Shown: piece by piece, positions 34,955 to 42,942 of the stretch
Position numbering within the stretch: the first letter of the stretch is position 1
Layout of the letters: each line of letters starts with the position of its first letter
Assembly (NCBI GenBank): GCA_947502815.1
Contig: CANNBH010000001.1
Coordinates: 1,364,001-1,428,000, forward strand
Direction of reading: 5' to 3'
DNA: 64,000 bases
Source of the DNA: an uncultured Erythrobacter sp.
GTDB lineage: Bacteria > Pseudomonadota > Alphaproteobacteria > Sphingomonadales > Sphingomonadaceae
Made by a program: the position numbers and the translations under genes
The notes under the pieces: generated by a model
Database searches by the model: none
The model's input: the letters and a program-made list of their open reading frames with translations, nothing else
Told to the model about the DNA's origin: nothing

Positions 34955-35743
34955 GTGGCAGCCGAAGAAGGCAAAGTCGATCCGATGAAGCAGTTTCAGA
35001 TTGAGCCATTGTTTGGTTCAACTTGGGATATTGCTGGATTCAACATCGCGTTCACCAATTCCGCATTGTGGATGGCCATCACGGTCGTCTTGCTTTGGGC
35101 GTTTGTTTTCGGCGGCATGAAGCGTGAGCTGGTGCCGGGCCGCTGGCAGATGGCTGTCGAAACCTTCACGGGTTTTATCGACGATATGCTTGAGGCGAAC
35201 ATTGGCAAAGAAGGGCGCAAATATGTGCCCTATGTCTTTAGTCTGTTCATGTTCATCCTGTTCGCGAACCTTCTGGGCCTGATGCCGGTTGGCATCATTC
35301 CCGGCGTCCATGCTTTCACATTCACCAGTCACTTTACGGTCACCGGCGTTCTTGCAGTGATCAGTTTCTCGATCGTTTTGATCGTGGGTTTCTGGAAGCA
35401 CGGCATCAAATTCTTCACGCTGTTTGTGCCGCATGGCACGCCGCTCCCGATGATCCCTGCGATATTCTTGATTGAGCTGTTCTCCTTCATGATCCGCCCA
35501 TTCAGCCTCGCATTGCGGCTGTTCGTGGCGATGATGGCTGGGCACGTCTTGCTGAAAGTTCTGTCGAGCTTTGTGATCGACGGGGCCAATTACAGCATCG
35601 GTACGACGTTGATCGTTGCGCTCCCAAGCTTTGCCTTGATGGTCGCGATTAGCGCGCTCGAAATTCTGGTCGCGGGCATTCAGGCCTACGTCTTTGCATT
35701 GCTTACGTCGCTGTACATCAACGACGCAGAGCACCTTCACTAA
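34955..35743 (+). CDS. atpB: F0F1 ATP synthase subunit a
   Basis: The 262-residue protein starts with a GTG at 34955; an ATG 10 codons later is a weaker alternative. It has five to six membrane helices, the conserved LLGLMPVG and the proton-channel Arg helix in PFSLALRLFVAMMAGHVLL. The C-terminal helix carries LEILVAGIQAYVFALLTSLYI. It forms the proton half-channels against the c-ring in the inner membrane. It lies 48 bases downstream of atpI. Confidence 0.97.
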   Translation: MAAEEGKVDPMKQFQIEPLFGSTWDIAGFNIAFTNSALWMAITVVLLWAFVFGGMKRELVPGRWQMAVETFTGFIDDMLEANIGKEGRKYVPYVFSLFMFILFANLLGLMPVGIIPGVHAFTFTSHFTVTGVLAVISFSIVLIVGFWKHGIKFFTLFVPHGTPLPMIPAIFLIELFSFMIRPFSLALRLFVAMMAGHVLLKVLSSFVIDGANYSIGTTLIVALPSFALMVAISALEILVAGIQAYVFALLTSLYINDAEHLH

Positions 35744-35793
35744 TTTTCACAACTTACCTTTCCAACAGATTTGATTTTTAAGGAGTTTTTACA

Positions 35794-36021
35794 ATGGAAG
35801 CAGAAGCAGCCAAGCTCGTAGGCGCAGGCCTTGCAGCAATCGGTGCCGGTATGGCAGCCATCGGCGTTGGTAACGTCTTTGGTTCGTTCCTCGAAAGCGC
35901 GCTGCGCAATCCTGGTGCGGCTGATGGTCAACAGGGCCGTCTTTTCATCGGCTTCGCCGCGGCTGAACTTCTCGGTCTTCTGGCATTTGTTGTTGCCATG
36001 ATCCTGATCTTCGTTGCCTAA
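35794..36021 (+). CDS. atpE: F0F1 ATP synthase subunit c
   Basis: The 75-residue hairpin protein has two helices joined by the polar loop ALRNPGAADGQQG. The ion-carrying glutamate lies in FAAAELLGLLAFVVA on helix 2. Helix 1 is Gly/Ala-rich (GAGLAAIGAGMAAIGVG), which packs the ring. The sequence is the proton-type alphaproteobacterial form, with no extra polar sodium ligands that I can see. A strong AAGGAG precedes the ATG, fitting the high c-subunit demand. Confidence 0.97.
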   Translation: MEAEAAKLVGAGLAAIGAGMAAIGVGNVFGSFLESALRNPGAADGQQGRLFIGFAAAELLGLLAFVVAMILIFVA

Positions 36022-36109
36022 TTAGGCGGACGAAATTGTGTGGGCCGGTTCGCGCATGCGGGGACCGGCCTCTCAACCCCTCTATTATTGAACGCTCAGG
36101 CCCCAAATT

Positions 36110-36604
36110 ATGCCTCAGATAGCCCAGCTAGCCGAGTTTTATGCCAGCCAGATTTTCTGGGTTTTGGTGTTTTTCGGCACTACATTCTTCGTCATCGGTC
36201 GCGGTATGGTCCCCAAAGTGATGGGCACTGTGGCGGTGCGTGATAAGCAGATCGCTGATGACCTTGCCGCTGCGCAAGGTGCCCGCGATGCCGCTGATCA
36301 GCAGGAAGAGGCATGGCGTGAGCGTGAAAATGAGAACCGCGCCAAAGCACAGGCTCTGATCGGCGAAGCAAAGGCGAAGGCCGCTGCAACGTCGGAAAAG
36401 AAGCTCACCGCTGCGCAAAAGCGTCTCGACACAAAGCTTGCTAAGGCGGAAACCGCGATCGAGGCGGCTCGCACAGAGGCAATGGCCGAAGTCGAAGGCG
36501 TTGCAGCGGAGGCCACTCAAGACATCGTCTCCCGGCTTGCCGGCGCCAAAGTGGACAAGCGCACCGCGCGGTCCGCTGTGAAGAAAGCACTTGCACATGG
36601 TTGA
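36110..36604 (+). CDS. F0F1 ATP synthase subunit b'
   Basis: The 164-residue protein has an N-terminal membrane helix (IFWVLVFFGTTFFVIG) and a long charged alpha-helical stalk (AWRERENENRAKAQALIGEAKAKA). Of the two b-type subunits it is the b' form by its position directly after atpE and its FYASQIFWVLVFF start. With subunit b it forms the peripheral stalk. Its end overlaps atpF by 8 bases. No good ribosome-binding site is seen before its ATG. Confidence 0.9.
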   Translation: MPQIAQLAEFYASQIFWVLVFFGTTFFVIGRGMVPKVMGTVAVRDKQIADDLAAAQGARDAADQQEEAWRERENENRAKAQALIGEAKAKAAATSEKKLTAAQKRLDTKLAKAETAIEAARTEAMAEVEGVAAEATQDIVSRLAGAKVDKRTARSAVKKALAHG

Positions 36605-37112
36605 TCTCATTTCGCTCACCGTCGCTGATGGGCCGGCCGCGTTCGGTCTGGACAGCTATCAATGGGTGTCGATTGCGATGCTTGTTTTGATTGCTGTTTT
36701 CATTTGGAAGAAAGTGCCCGGTCTGATCACCGGGGGGCTCGACTCCAAGATTGCAGAAATCAAACAGCAGCTTGATGAGGCGAAAGCCCTGCGCGCCGAA
36801 GCGGAGACTCTTCGCGACGAATATGCCGGAAAGATCGCAGGCGCTGAAAAAGACGCCGAAGCTATGATGGAAGGCGCTCAGCGCGAAGCCGACGCCATTC
36901 TGACCAAGGCTGAAGAAGACAGCGCCGCCATGGTTGAGCGTCGCAAGCGTATGGCAGACGACAAAATCGCCGCCGCAGAACGCGAAGCGATTGTTGGTGT
37001 CCGCACAGCCGCCGCCAACGCTGCTGCAACAGCATCGCGTGCTCTTATCGCTGAACGCCATGATGGCGATGCGGACAAGACGCTGGCCGACGAAGTGATC
37101 GCCGCGCTGTAA
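36597..37112 (+). CDS. atpF: F0F1 ATP synthase subunit b
   Basis: The ATG at 36597 (MVDLISLTVADG) is preferred over the upstream TTG in the track, giving 171 residues. One membrane helix (VSIAMLVLIAVFIWKKVPG) is followed by the stator helix (KIAEIKQQLDEAKALRAEAE). Its first 8 bases overlap the end of the b' gene. It is the last F0 gene and is followed by the hairpin at 37144-37168. Confidence 0.95.
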   Translation: MVDLISLTVADGPAAFGLDSYQWVSIAMLVLIAVFIWKKVPGLITGGLDSKIAEIKQQLDEAKALRAEAETLRDEYAGKIAGAEKDAEAMMEGAQREADAILTKAEEDSAAMVERRKRMADDKIAAAEREAIVGVRTAAANAAATASRALIAERHDGDADKTLADEVIAAL

Positions 37113-37143
37113 CGCATTCGGCGAGCACCAAATTATTAGGGAA

Positions 37144-37168
37144 GGGCGGTCCGATGGGCCGCCTTTTT
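37144..37168 (+). terminator. Terminator of the atp F0 operon
   Basis: GGCGGTCC-GAT-GGGCCGCC forms an 8-bp stem with one G-U pair and a 3-base loop, then TTTTT. Sequence and flanks (TTTTTCGTATG) closely match the rplS terminator at 52106-52135. Confidence 0.85.
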
Positions 37169-37183
37169 CGTATGTGAGCGGAG

Positions 37184-38164
37184 TTAAGAGCCGGGCTCAA
37201 ACACCACTTTGCCGACCAGCTCGCGATTGGCCATCGCCTCAAATCCCTCTCGCCATGCAGTCAAGGGGATGCGCCGATCGACAGCGGGAGTGATCCTGCC
37301 CGCGCTCGCCAATTCAGCAATCGCAGCGTTGATAGCGCGCCCGCGTTCGGGAAAGCGCCGTGCGTATTCACCCGCGCGAAGCCCCACGATGGAAAATCCC
37401 TTGATCAGGGGGATGTTGGTTGCGACCTCTGCAATCCTGCCGCTGGTAAAGCCCACCACAACAAGCTTCCCCGCAAAGGCAACGCAGCGGGTCGATTCGT
37501 CGAAGACATCGCCGCCAACCGGGTCAAACACGATATCGCACAGCGCCCCTCCGGTGATCTCTGCCACTGTCTCGCGAAAGCGGCCATCGGCATGGATTAC
37601 CGTTTCGGGCTGGGCCAATTCCCGGATCGCATCGCATTTCTCTGAAACCCCGGTCGCAGCGATGACGCGCGCGCCCATCGTTTTGGCAAGGTCACACGCG
37701 GCAAGGCCCACGCCGCCGCTTGCGCCGTGGATGAGCACCCATTGGCCAGCCTTCAATCCGCTCAATTCGATGAGGCCAGTGTATGCCGTTGAATAGGCCG
37801 CACCCATTGCGGCGGCGGCGGCGAAACCCACACCGTCAGGCATTGGCGAAACGCCGCGCACGGGCAGGTTGGCGATCTCTGCAAAAGCGCCAACCTTATT
37901 GCCGCCCACCACCCTGTCTCCCGGCGCAAAGCCGCTGCCAGGTTCCGCCTCGATCACTTCGCCGGCGCATTCTAAGCCGCTGGTGAACGGCACGTCGGGT
38001 TTGAATTGATAATCCCCGCGGGTCATCAGGAGATCGGGAAAATTAAGCGAGGCGGCGCGAATGCGCACCAACACTTCGCCGGGCCCGCGCACGGGTTCCG
38101 CAATATCGGTCAGCGAAACGCCTGACAGGTCGCCTGAGAGCGTTTCGACGCGTAGGGCCTGCAT
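37184..38164 (-). CDS. NADPH:quinone oxidoreductase family protein (zinc-independent MDR)
   Basis: The 326-residue protein has the GroES-like domain (MQALRVETLSGDL, RIRAASLNFPDLLMTRGDYQFKP). The Rossmann domain has VLIHGASGGVGLAACDLAKTMGARVIAATG for NADPH. Zinc ligands of the alcohol dehydrogenases are absent, which fits the quinone oxidoreductase (Qor-like) branch of the MDR superfamily. The substrate is not predictable. It lies 5 bases downstream of gloB on the same strand, so the two may share a transcript. Confidence 0.9.
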   Translation of the reverse strand: MQALRVETLSGDLSGVSLTDIAEPVRGPGEVLVRIRAASLNFPDLLMTRGDYQFKPDVPFTSGLECAGEVIEAEPGSGFAPGDRVVGGNKVGAFAEIANLPVRGVSPMPDGVGFAAAAAMGAAYSTAYTGLIELSGLKAGQWVLIHGASGGVGLAACDLAKTMGARVIAATGVSEKCDAIRELAQPETVIHADGRFRETVAEITGGALCDIVFDPVGGDVFDESTRCVAFAGKLVVVGFTSGRIAEVATNIPLIKGFSIVGLRAGEYARRFPERGRAINAAIAELASAGRITPAVDRRIPLTAWREGFEAMANRELVGKVVFEPGS

Positions 38165-38169
38165 AGCGC

Positions 38170-38925
38170 CTAAAAATTGTCCTTGGCCGCTCTAAGAGCT
38201 GCGAAAGTCTCATGCGGTGCATTGCCGCCCCATTTTGCCATCATCGCCGGATCATCGGCGCGCAGGAACGGGTTGGTGGCAAGCTCTCGTTTCAGAACTG
38301 TCGGCACAGTCCATTCGCCGCGCGCGCGCTTTGCGTCGATCTCTGCGCAATATTCCTGAAGGTCCGCATTGTGGGGATCGGCGTGGAGCGCGAATTTCGC
38401 GTTCGCTTGGGTGTATTCATGCGCGCAATAGAGCACGGTCGCGGTGGAGAGGCGCTTGATCCGTTCTAGGCTGCTCCAAAACTGCTTGGGTTCGCCCTCA
38501 AACATCCGGCCGCAACCCAGTGCGAACACGCTGTCTCCGACAAAGGCGATGCCTTCTTCGACCACGTGGAATGCGATGTGGCCGTTGGTGTGGCCCGAAA
38601 CGTCGATAACATCCGCGCGGTGTTCGCCCAGATTGACCGTGTCACCATGGCTGACGACGCGGTCGATGGGGGACAGCTTCTCAACTTCTTTGGGAGCCAG
38701 AACACGCGCGCCGGTTGCCGCGACGATCTCTGCATTGCCGCCGGCGTGATCGGGGTGCCAATGGGTGTTCCAAATATGGGTGATGGTCCACCCCTTTGCC
38801 TCTGCCTGTTTCAGATACTCTTTGGCATCAGGCGTATCGATCGCGGCGGTTTCATCCGTGACCGAATTGTGGAGCAGGAATCCGTAATTGTCGGACAGGC
38901 ACGGGAATTGGTGAACTGTGAGCAT
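38170..38925 (-). CDS. gloB: Hydroxyacylglutathione hydrolase (glyoxalase II)
   Basis: The 251-residue metallo-beta-lactamase-fold enzyme has the NTHWHPDHAGGN metal-binding motif near residue 54. VSGHTNGHIAFHV, VGDSVFALGCGRMFEG and LYCAHEYTQANAKFA all match glyoxalase II. It hydrolyses S-lactoylglutathione to lactate and glutathione, detoxifying methylglyoxal. It starts at the ATG at 38925, 31 bases from the rpsA terminator, and is followed by a quinone oxidoreductase gene. Confidence 0.95.
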   Translation of the reverse strand: MLTVHQFPCLSDNYGFLLHNSVTDETAAIDTPDAKEYLKQAEAKGWTITHIWNTHWHPDHAGGNAEIVAATGARVLAPKEVEKLSPIDRVVSHGDTVNLGEHRADVIDVSGHTNGHIAFHVVEEGIAFVGDSVFALGCGRMFEGEPKQFWSSLERIKRLSTATVLYCAHEYTQANAKFALHADPHNADLQEYCAEIDAKRARGEWTVPTVLKRELATNPFLRADDPAMMAKWGGNAPHETFAALRAAKDNF

Positions 38926-38956
38926 AGACTGATTGTATCAGGTTGCGGCCAAGAGA

Positions 38957-38992
38957 AAAGGCCCGCCTGCATCGCTGCAGACGGGCCTTTAT
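38957..38992 (-). terminator. Terminator of rpsA
   Basis: AAAGGCCCG-c-CTGCA pairs with TGCAG-a-CGGGCCTTT around a TCGC loop, with one internal mismatch. On the minus strand it is followed by a TTTTCTCTT tract. It separates rpsA from gloB. Confidence 0.85.
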
Positions 38993-39107
38993 GTTTTCGC
39001 CTCAAGTGCCGGGAGCTGCATCCGCAGCCTTGGCTATCCTCGGCCCTTGCGGGCCTGCGGACGGCCAGTCGGCCTTGCGAACCCTCCGGGTCCGAGTTTC
39101 GCTAAGA

Positions 39108-40817
39108 TCAGTCTTCGTTCTTCTTGAGCGCTTCGCCCAAGATATCGCCAAGCGAAGCACCGCTGTCGGATGAACCGAACTGCTGCACTGCTTCTTTCTC
39201 TTCGGCAACTTGACGCGCCTTGATCGAGAAGTTTGGTTTTTTCGAACGGTCGAAACCGATGACCATTGCGTCGATCTTGCTTCCGACTTGGAAACGATCA
39301 GGACGTTGCTCGTCGCGGTCGCGGCCAAGATCCGAACGCTTGATGAAGCCTGTCGCGCCGTCGTCGCCAACTTGCACTTCGAGGCCGCCATCGCGCACTT
39401 CGAGAACAGTAACCGTAACGGTTTGGTTCTTCTTCAGCGAGCCAGCTGCGGCTGCACCTGCTTCGGTAGGAGCGCCCTTTTCGAGCTGCTTCATGCCAAG
39501 GCTGATGCGTTCTTTTTCAACGTCAACGTCGAGAACGACCGCTTTGACTTCTTCACCCTTGCGGTGGAGAGCCAATGCGTCTTCGCCCGAGATGCCCCAA
39601 GCGATGTCGGACATGTGGACCATGCCATCGACATCCCCGTCGAGGCCAATGAACAGACCGAATTCGGTCGCGTTCTTGACTTCGCCGGCAACTTCCGCGC
39701 CCACTGGGAACTTCTCTGCGAATTCGTCCCAAGGATTGCGCTGAGCCTGTTTGAGGCCAAGCGAAATACGACGCTTTTCGCTGTCGACTTCGAGGACGAT
39801 AACGTCGACTTCTTCCGAAGTGCTGACGATCTTTCCAGGGTGAACGTTCTTCTTGGTCCAGCTCATTTCTGAAACGTGGACAAGACCTTCGATGCCCGCT
39901 TCCAGTTCAACGAACGCACCGTATTCGGTGATGTTCGTCACGTTACCGGTCAACTTCATGTCGACAGGGTATTTAGCAGCAACGCCATCCCATGGATCGC
40001 TTTCAAGCTGCTTCATGCCAAGCGAGATACGCTGAGTTTCGGCGTTGATGCGCACGATCTGAACTTTGACAGTCTGACCTATTTCGATGATCTCGCTGGG
40101 GTGGTTGACCCGCTTGTAGCTCATATCGGTGACGTGCAGCAGGCCGTCGATACCGCCGAGGTCCACGAACGCGCCGTAATCGGTGATGTTCTTGACCACG
40201 CCTTCGATGACTTGGCCTTCGGTCAAGTCGTTGATCAGCTCGCTGCGCTGTTCTGCGCGTGTTTCTTCAAGAATGGCGCGGCGCGAAACAACGATGTTGC
40301 CGCGGCGGCGGTCCATTTTGAGGATTTGGAAAGGCTGAGGCACTTCCATAAGCGGTGTGACGTCGCGCACAGGGCGGATGTCGACTTGTGAGCCGGGAAG
40401 AAAAGCCACGGCGCCGTCGAGGTCGACTGTGAAGCCGCCTTTGACGCGGCCAAAGATACGGCCTTCAACGCGGGCGCTTTCGCCAAATTCACTTTCAAGC
40501 TTGTCCCAAGCGGCTTCGCGGCGTGCGCGGTCGCGGCTGAGCATGGCTTCGCCGTCGGCGTTTTCTACGCGATCGACATACACTTCGACTTCGTCACCGA
40601 CGCTAAGGCCGTGATCATCGTCGCCGCGGGCAAATTCTTTGAGGTTGACGCGGCCTTCGCTTTTAAGGCCCACATCGATGATGGCGCTACCGGCTTCGAT
40701 CGCGGTAACAGTGCCTTTAACAACGCGGCCTTCAAAGCCTCCGTCGCCGGCGCCGCCGAGTTGTTCGTTAAGAAGCGCTTCGAAATCGTCGCGCGTTGGG
40801 TTTGGTGCAGTTGCCAT
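39108..40817 (-). CDS. rpsA: 30S ribosomal protein S1
   Basis: From the ATG at 40817 (MATAPNPTRDDFEALL) the protein has 569 residues. A GTG 13 codons upstream is possible but less likely. Six S1 OB-fold repeats are visible, for example EGVVKNITDYGAFVDLGGIDGLLHVTDMS and GNVTNITEYGAFVELEAGIEGLVHVSEMSW. The acidic C-terminal end is LGDILGEALKKNED. S1 binds mRNA on the 30S subunit and helps start translation. cmk usually lies just upstream, but here a plus-strand lipoprotein gene separates them. Confidence 0.97.
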   Translation of the reverse strand: MATAPNPTRDDFEALLNEQLGGAGDGGFEGRVVKGTVTAIEAGSAIIDVGLKSEGRVNLKEFARGDDDHGLSVGDEVEVYVDRVENADGEAMLSRDRARREAAWDKLESEFGESARVEGRIFGRVKGGFTVDLDGAVAFLPGSQVDIRPVRDVTPLMEVPQPFQILKMDRRRGNIVVSRRAILEETRAEQRSELINDLTEGQVIEGVVKNITDYGAFVDLGGIDGLLHVTDMSYKRVNHPSEIIEIGQTVKVQIVRINAETQRISLGMKQLESDPWDGVAAKYPVDMKLTGNVTNITEYGAFVELEAGIEGLVHVSEMSWTKKNVHPGKIVSTSEEVDVIVLEVDSEKRRISLGLKQAQRNPWDEFAEKFPVGAEVAGEVKNATEFGLFIGLDGDVDGMVHMSDIAWGISGEDALALHRKGEEVKAVVLDVDVEKERISLGMKQLEKGAPTEAGAAAAGSLKKNQTVTVTVLEVRDGGLEVQVGDDGATGFIKRSDLGRDRDEQRPDRFQVGSKIDAMVIGFDRSKKPNFSIKARQVAEEKEAVQQFGSSDSGASLGDILGEALKKNED

Positions 40818-41156
40818 AGGTTTAGGCGTTTCCTGTGTCGTTTTGCTACCGGCCACCGGTTTTGAGTTTTCACTCTTTCCGGGGTCTTTAAACTGCCTCC
40901 CTCACACGATTGCGGGGGCTAGCAGGGCAAGAGGCCGTCGTCTCCGCAATGCCGAATGCGATTGCGCAGGTTCTTTCAACCAGAAATGATTGTGAGAACG
41001 GCCGCGCGCCTAGGCGAAGACAGGGGCAAAAGCAAGGGAAATCCCAGAGAGCGCTGGCTTGTGACTGGCTTTTGGAAGGGGCGTCAAAACGGTTTTAACC
41101 AAATCGCGCTATGCCACCGGCTGATGAAACACATCCGCAAGACCAGGGGCAGTGAC
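40818..41156. other. Divergent intergenic region between rpsA and a lipoprotein gene
   Basis: 339 bases hold the rpsA leader and promoter on one side and the 5' region of the lipoprotein gene on the other. A plus-strand frame is open from 40956, but the lipoprotein signal peptide begins only at 41157. I see no recognisable S1-autoregulatory fold or RNA gene. Confidence 0.5.
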
Positions 41157-41750
41157 ATGAATTGTAAAAGGCGCAACGAACGAGCTTGGGCAGTGCTCGC
41201 GATTGCCGGTCTTGCGCTGTCGGCTTGCGGAGGCGGAGGCGGCGGCGGTGACCGCGTCTATGATCTGGCGGCAAACGATGCGCGCTCCAAGATTTCGGGC
41301 AAGCAATCCTCCTACAAAGTTGGCGAAGACACCCGCACGATGCGGGTCGCGTCCTCTGGCGCGAATGGCTTGCGCGTGACGCTTCCCCATGCGGGCAGCT
41401 TCGAGAGCGCTTGTTTGATCACATTCGAGCAAGTCAGCGAAAGCCAGACCCGCATTACGCCGGATTGCGGCGGCGCCAGCAGCACGGCGGGCGACACTCT
41501 GATGGCGTTTTTCGAGATGGAGATTGACGCCCATGTCCGCAAAATGCTGACCGGCGCGCCGATTGATGGTGAGAAAATGGCGCGTCAGCAAGTCTTGCTG
41601 ATCGCCGCAAATGCCAGCTCTATCGTCAAGGAAGGCGGCGAGGACTTCGAGCTTGAAGAGCGCGCCCGAGACGCAACGATCCGCCGAGTTGAAAACCAGC
41701 AAGAGGGCTGGGGCGATGACGCTGCTGCCGCTGATGGCTGGGGTAATTAG
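41157..41750 (+). CDS. Hypothetical lipoprotein
   Basis: The start is the ATG at 41157; the frame is open upstream but without signal features. The 197-residue protein has a signal peptide with lipobox LALSAC followed by a run of seven glycines, a flexible linker. The mature domain contains two cysteines (ESACLITFEQ and TPDCGG) that could form a disulfide. It ends in an acidic, Trp/Gly-rich tail (EGWGDDAAAADGWGN). No family recognised. It lies between rpsA and cmk on the opposite strand. Confidence 0.7.
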   Translation: MNCKRRNERAWAVLAIAGLALSACGGGGGGGDRVYDLAANDARSKISGKQSSYKVGEDTRTMRVASSGANGLRVTLPHAGSFESACLITFEQVSESQTRITPDCGGASSTAGDTLMAFFEMEIDAHVRKMLTGAPIDGEKMARQQVLLIAANASSIVKEGGEDFELEERARDATIRRVENQQEGWGDDAAAADGWGN

Positions 41751-41819
41751 AGCTTTGGCTTGAGCTGGAGCTTAGCCTCCGGCTCGCTCAACTCCCAAAT
41801 CGATCGAGCGCGAGCTAGC

Positions 41820-42452
41820 TCACCCGAGCGCCCGCTCAACCGCTTTGCGGACGACGTCAAACGCGGCATTACGGTCAAAGCTCGTGGTGTCGATGATCAT
41901 CGCGTCTGGCGCGGCCTTTAACGGCGCGTCCTTGCGATTAATGTCGCGCGCATCGCGGTTTACGACGTCGCGCTCAATTTCGGACAGAGGGATTTCCTCT
42001 TCGTGGTCGATGTGTTTGTCGACCATTTCGAGCCAGCGCCTCCGCGCCCGTTCTTGAACACTGGCGGTGATAAACAGTTTTACGTCAGCATCGGGCGCTA
42101 TGACGGTGCCGATGTCGCGTCCGTCGAGGACCGCTCCGCCCGGCTGCTCGGCAAAGGCGCGCTGGCGTTCAAACAAGGCCTTGCGCACACCGGGATGGAC
42201 CGACACACGGCTTGCCAATCCGCCGGTTTCTTCGCTGCGCAGAATGTCATCTTGCATCAATTCATCGGGGAAGGTGCAGGCGGCAAGGGCGTCATCAGCG
42301 TTGTCAGGATCGCCGCCGTTGATCGCAACCTGCCGCCCGACGGCGCGGTACAGCAATCCGGTGTCGAGATAGGGCACGCCAAAATGCTCCGCGATCTGCT
42401 TGGCCAAAGTGCCTTTGCCCGATGCGGTCGGTCCATCAACGGCGATAATCAT
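41820..42452 (-). CDS. cmk: Cytidylate kinase
   Basis: The 210-residue P-loop kinase begins MIIAVDGPTASGKGTLAKQIAEHFG. VLDGRDIGTVIAPDADVKLFITAS contacts CMP, and the lid segment ERARRRWLEM follows. It phosphorylates CMP and dCMP. It follows a 94-aa membrane-protein gene with a 4-base ATGA overlap and is the last gene of the aroA-orf-orf-cmk run. Confidence 0.96.
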   Translation of the reverse strand: MIIAVDGPTASGKGTLAKQIAEHFGVPYLDTGLLYRAVGRQVAINGGDPDNADDALAACTFPDELMQDDILRSEETGGLASRVSVHPGVRKALFERQRAFAEQPGGAVLDGRDIGTVIAPDADVKLFITASVQERARRRWLEMVDKHIDHEEEIPLSEIERDVVNRDARDINRKDAPLKAAPDAMIIDTTSFDRNAAFDVVRKAVERALG

Positions 42453-42733
42453 GGTGCTGTTTCCCCACTTCTGTCGTCGGGCTTCCTAACACGCAGAGCC
42501 TTCACCAATCCATAGATCGCAATGGCTGCCCAAAACCCTTCGAGCACCAGACTGGGCCAATTGGTGTGCACGACCAAACTGATCGTGAGCAGCGCCGCGC
42601 CGGTTAGGTTGGTCCCGTGCAGGATATAAGGATTGGGCGTATCGACATAAGTCAAATAGGCATAGGCGCCGATGATGCAGGCTGTGCCGAAGAAGCCGAT
42701 CATCGAGTAAATGTCTAGCGGGGTTCCGGTCAT
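42449..42733 (-). CDS. Small membrane protein, CBU_0592-like
   Basis: The 94-residue protein has three predicted helices (about residues 8-27, 39-57 and 60-80). The sequence YSMIGFFGTACIIGAYAYLT followed by GTNLTGAALLTISL is reminiscent of the small CBU_0592-type membrane family. It has no known function. Its start overlaps the stop of the upstream 69-aa gene by one base (TAATG) and its stop overlaps the cmk ATG by 4. Confidence 0.75.
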   Translation of the reverse strand: MTGTPLDIYSMIGFFGTACIIGAYAYLTYVDTPNPYILHGTNLTGAALLTISLVVHTNWPSLVLEGFWAAIAIYGLVKALRVRKPDDRSGETAP

Positions 42734-42942
42734 TAGTCTTTTGGCTCCGCCAATGGTTTCTCCGAAATCGGTTTTGTCAGCGTTCGGCCCGTTAAAACTA
42801 TGATTACAAGCGCGGCAATAACTAGGCCGCCACCGTTCTGGTCCCAGGCAGCTTCGAACCCGCCGCGTTTCACTATCATTCCCACTACGACAAACAGCCC
42901 TATACCCAGGATAATAGCTGCGGATTTGATTTTTAGTTTCAT
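42733..42942 (-). CDS. Tiny two-helix membrane protein
   Basis: The 69-residue protein has two hydrophobic helices (residues 8-24 and 39-51) joined by the polar loop KRGGFEAAWDQNGGG, with a charged C-terminus. No family recognised. Its ATG overlaps the aroA stop by 4 bases (42939-42942), and its stop overlaps the next ORF by one base. These overlaps are the main support that it is a real gene. Confidence 0.65.
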   Translation of the reverse strand: MKLKIKSAAIILGIGLFVVVGMIVKRGGFEAAWDQNGGGLVIAALVIIVLTGRTLTKPISEKPLAEPKD

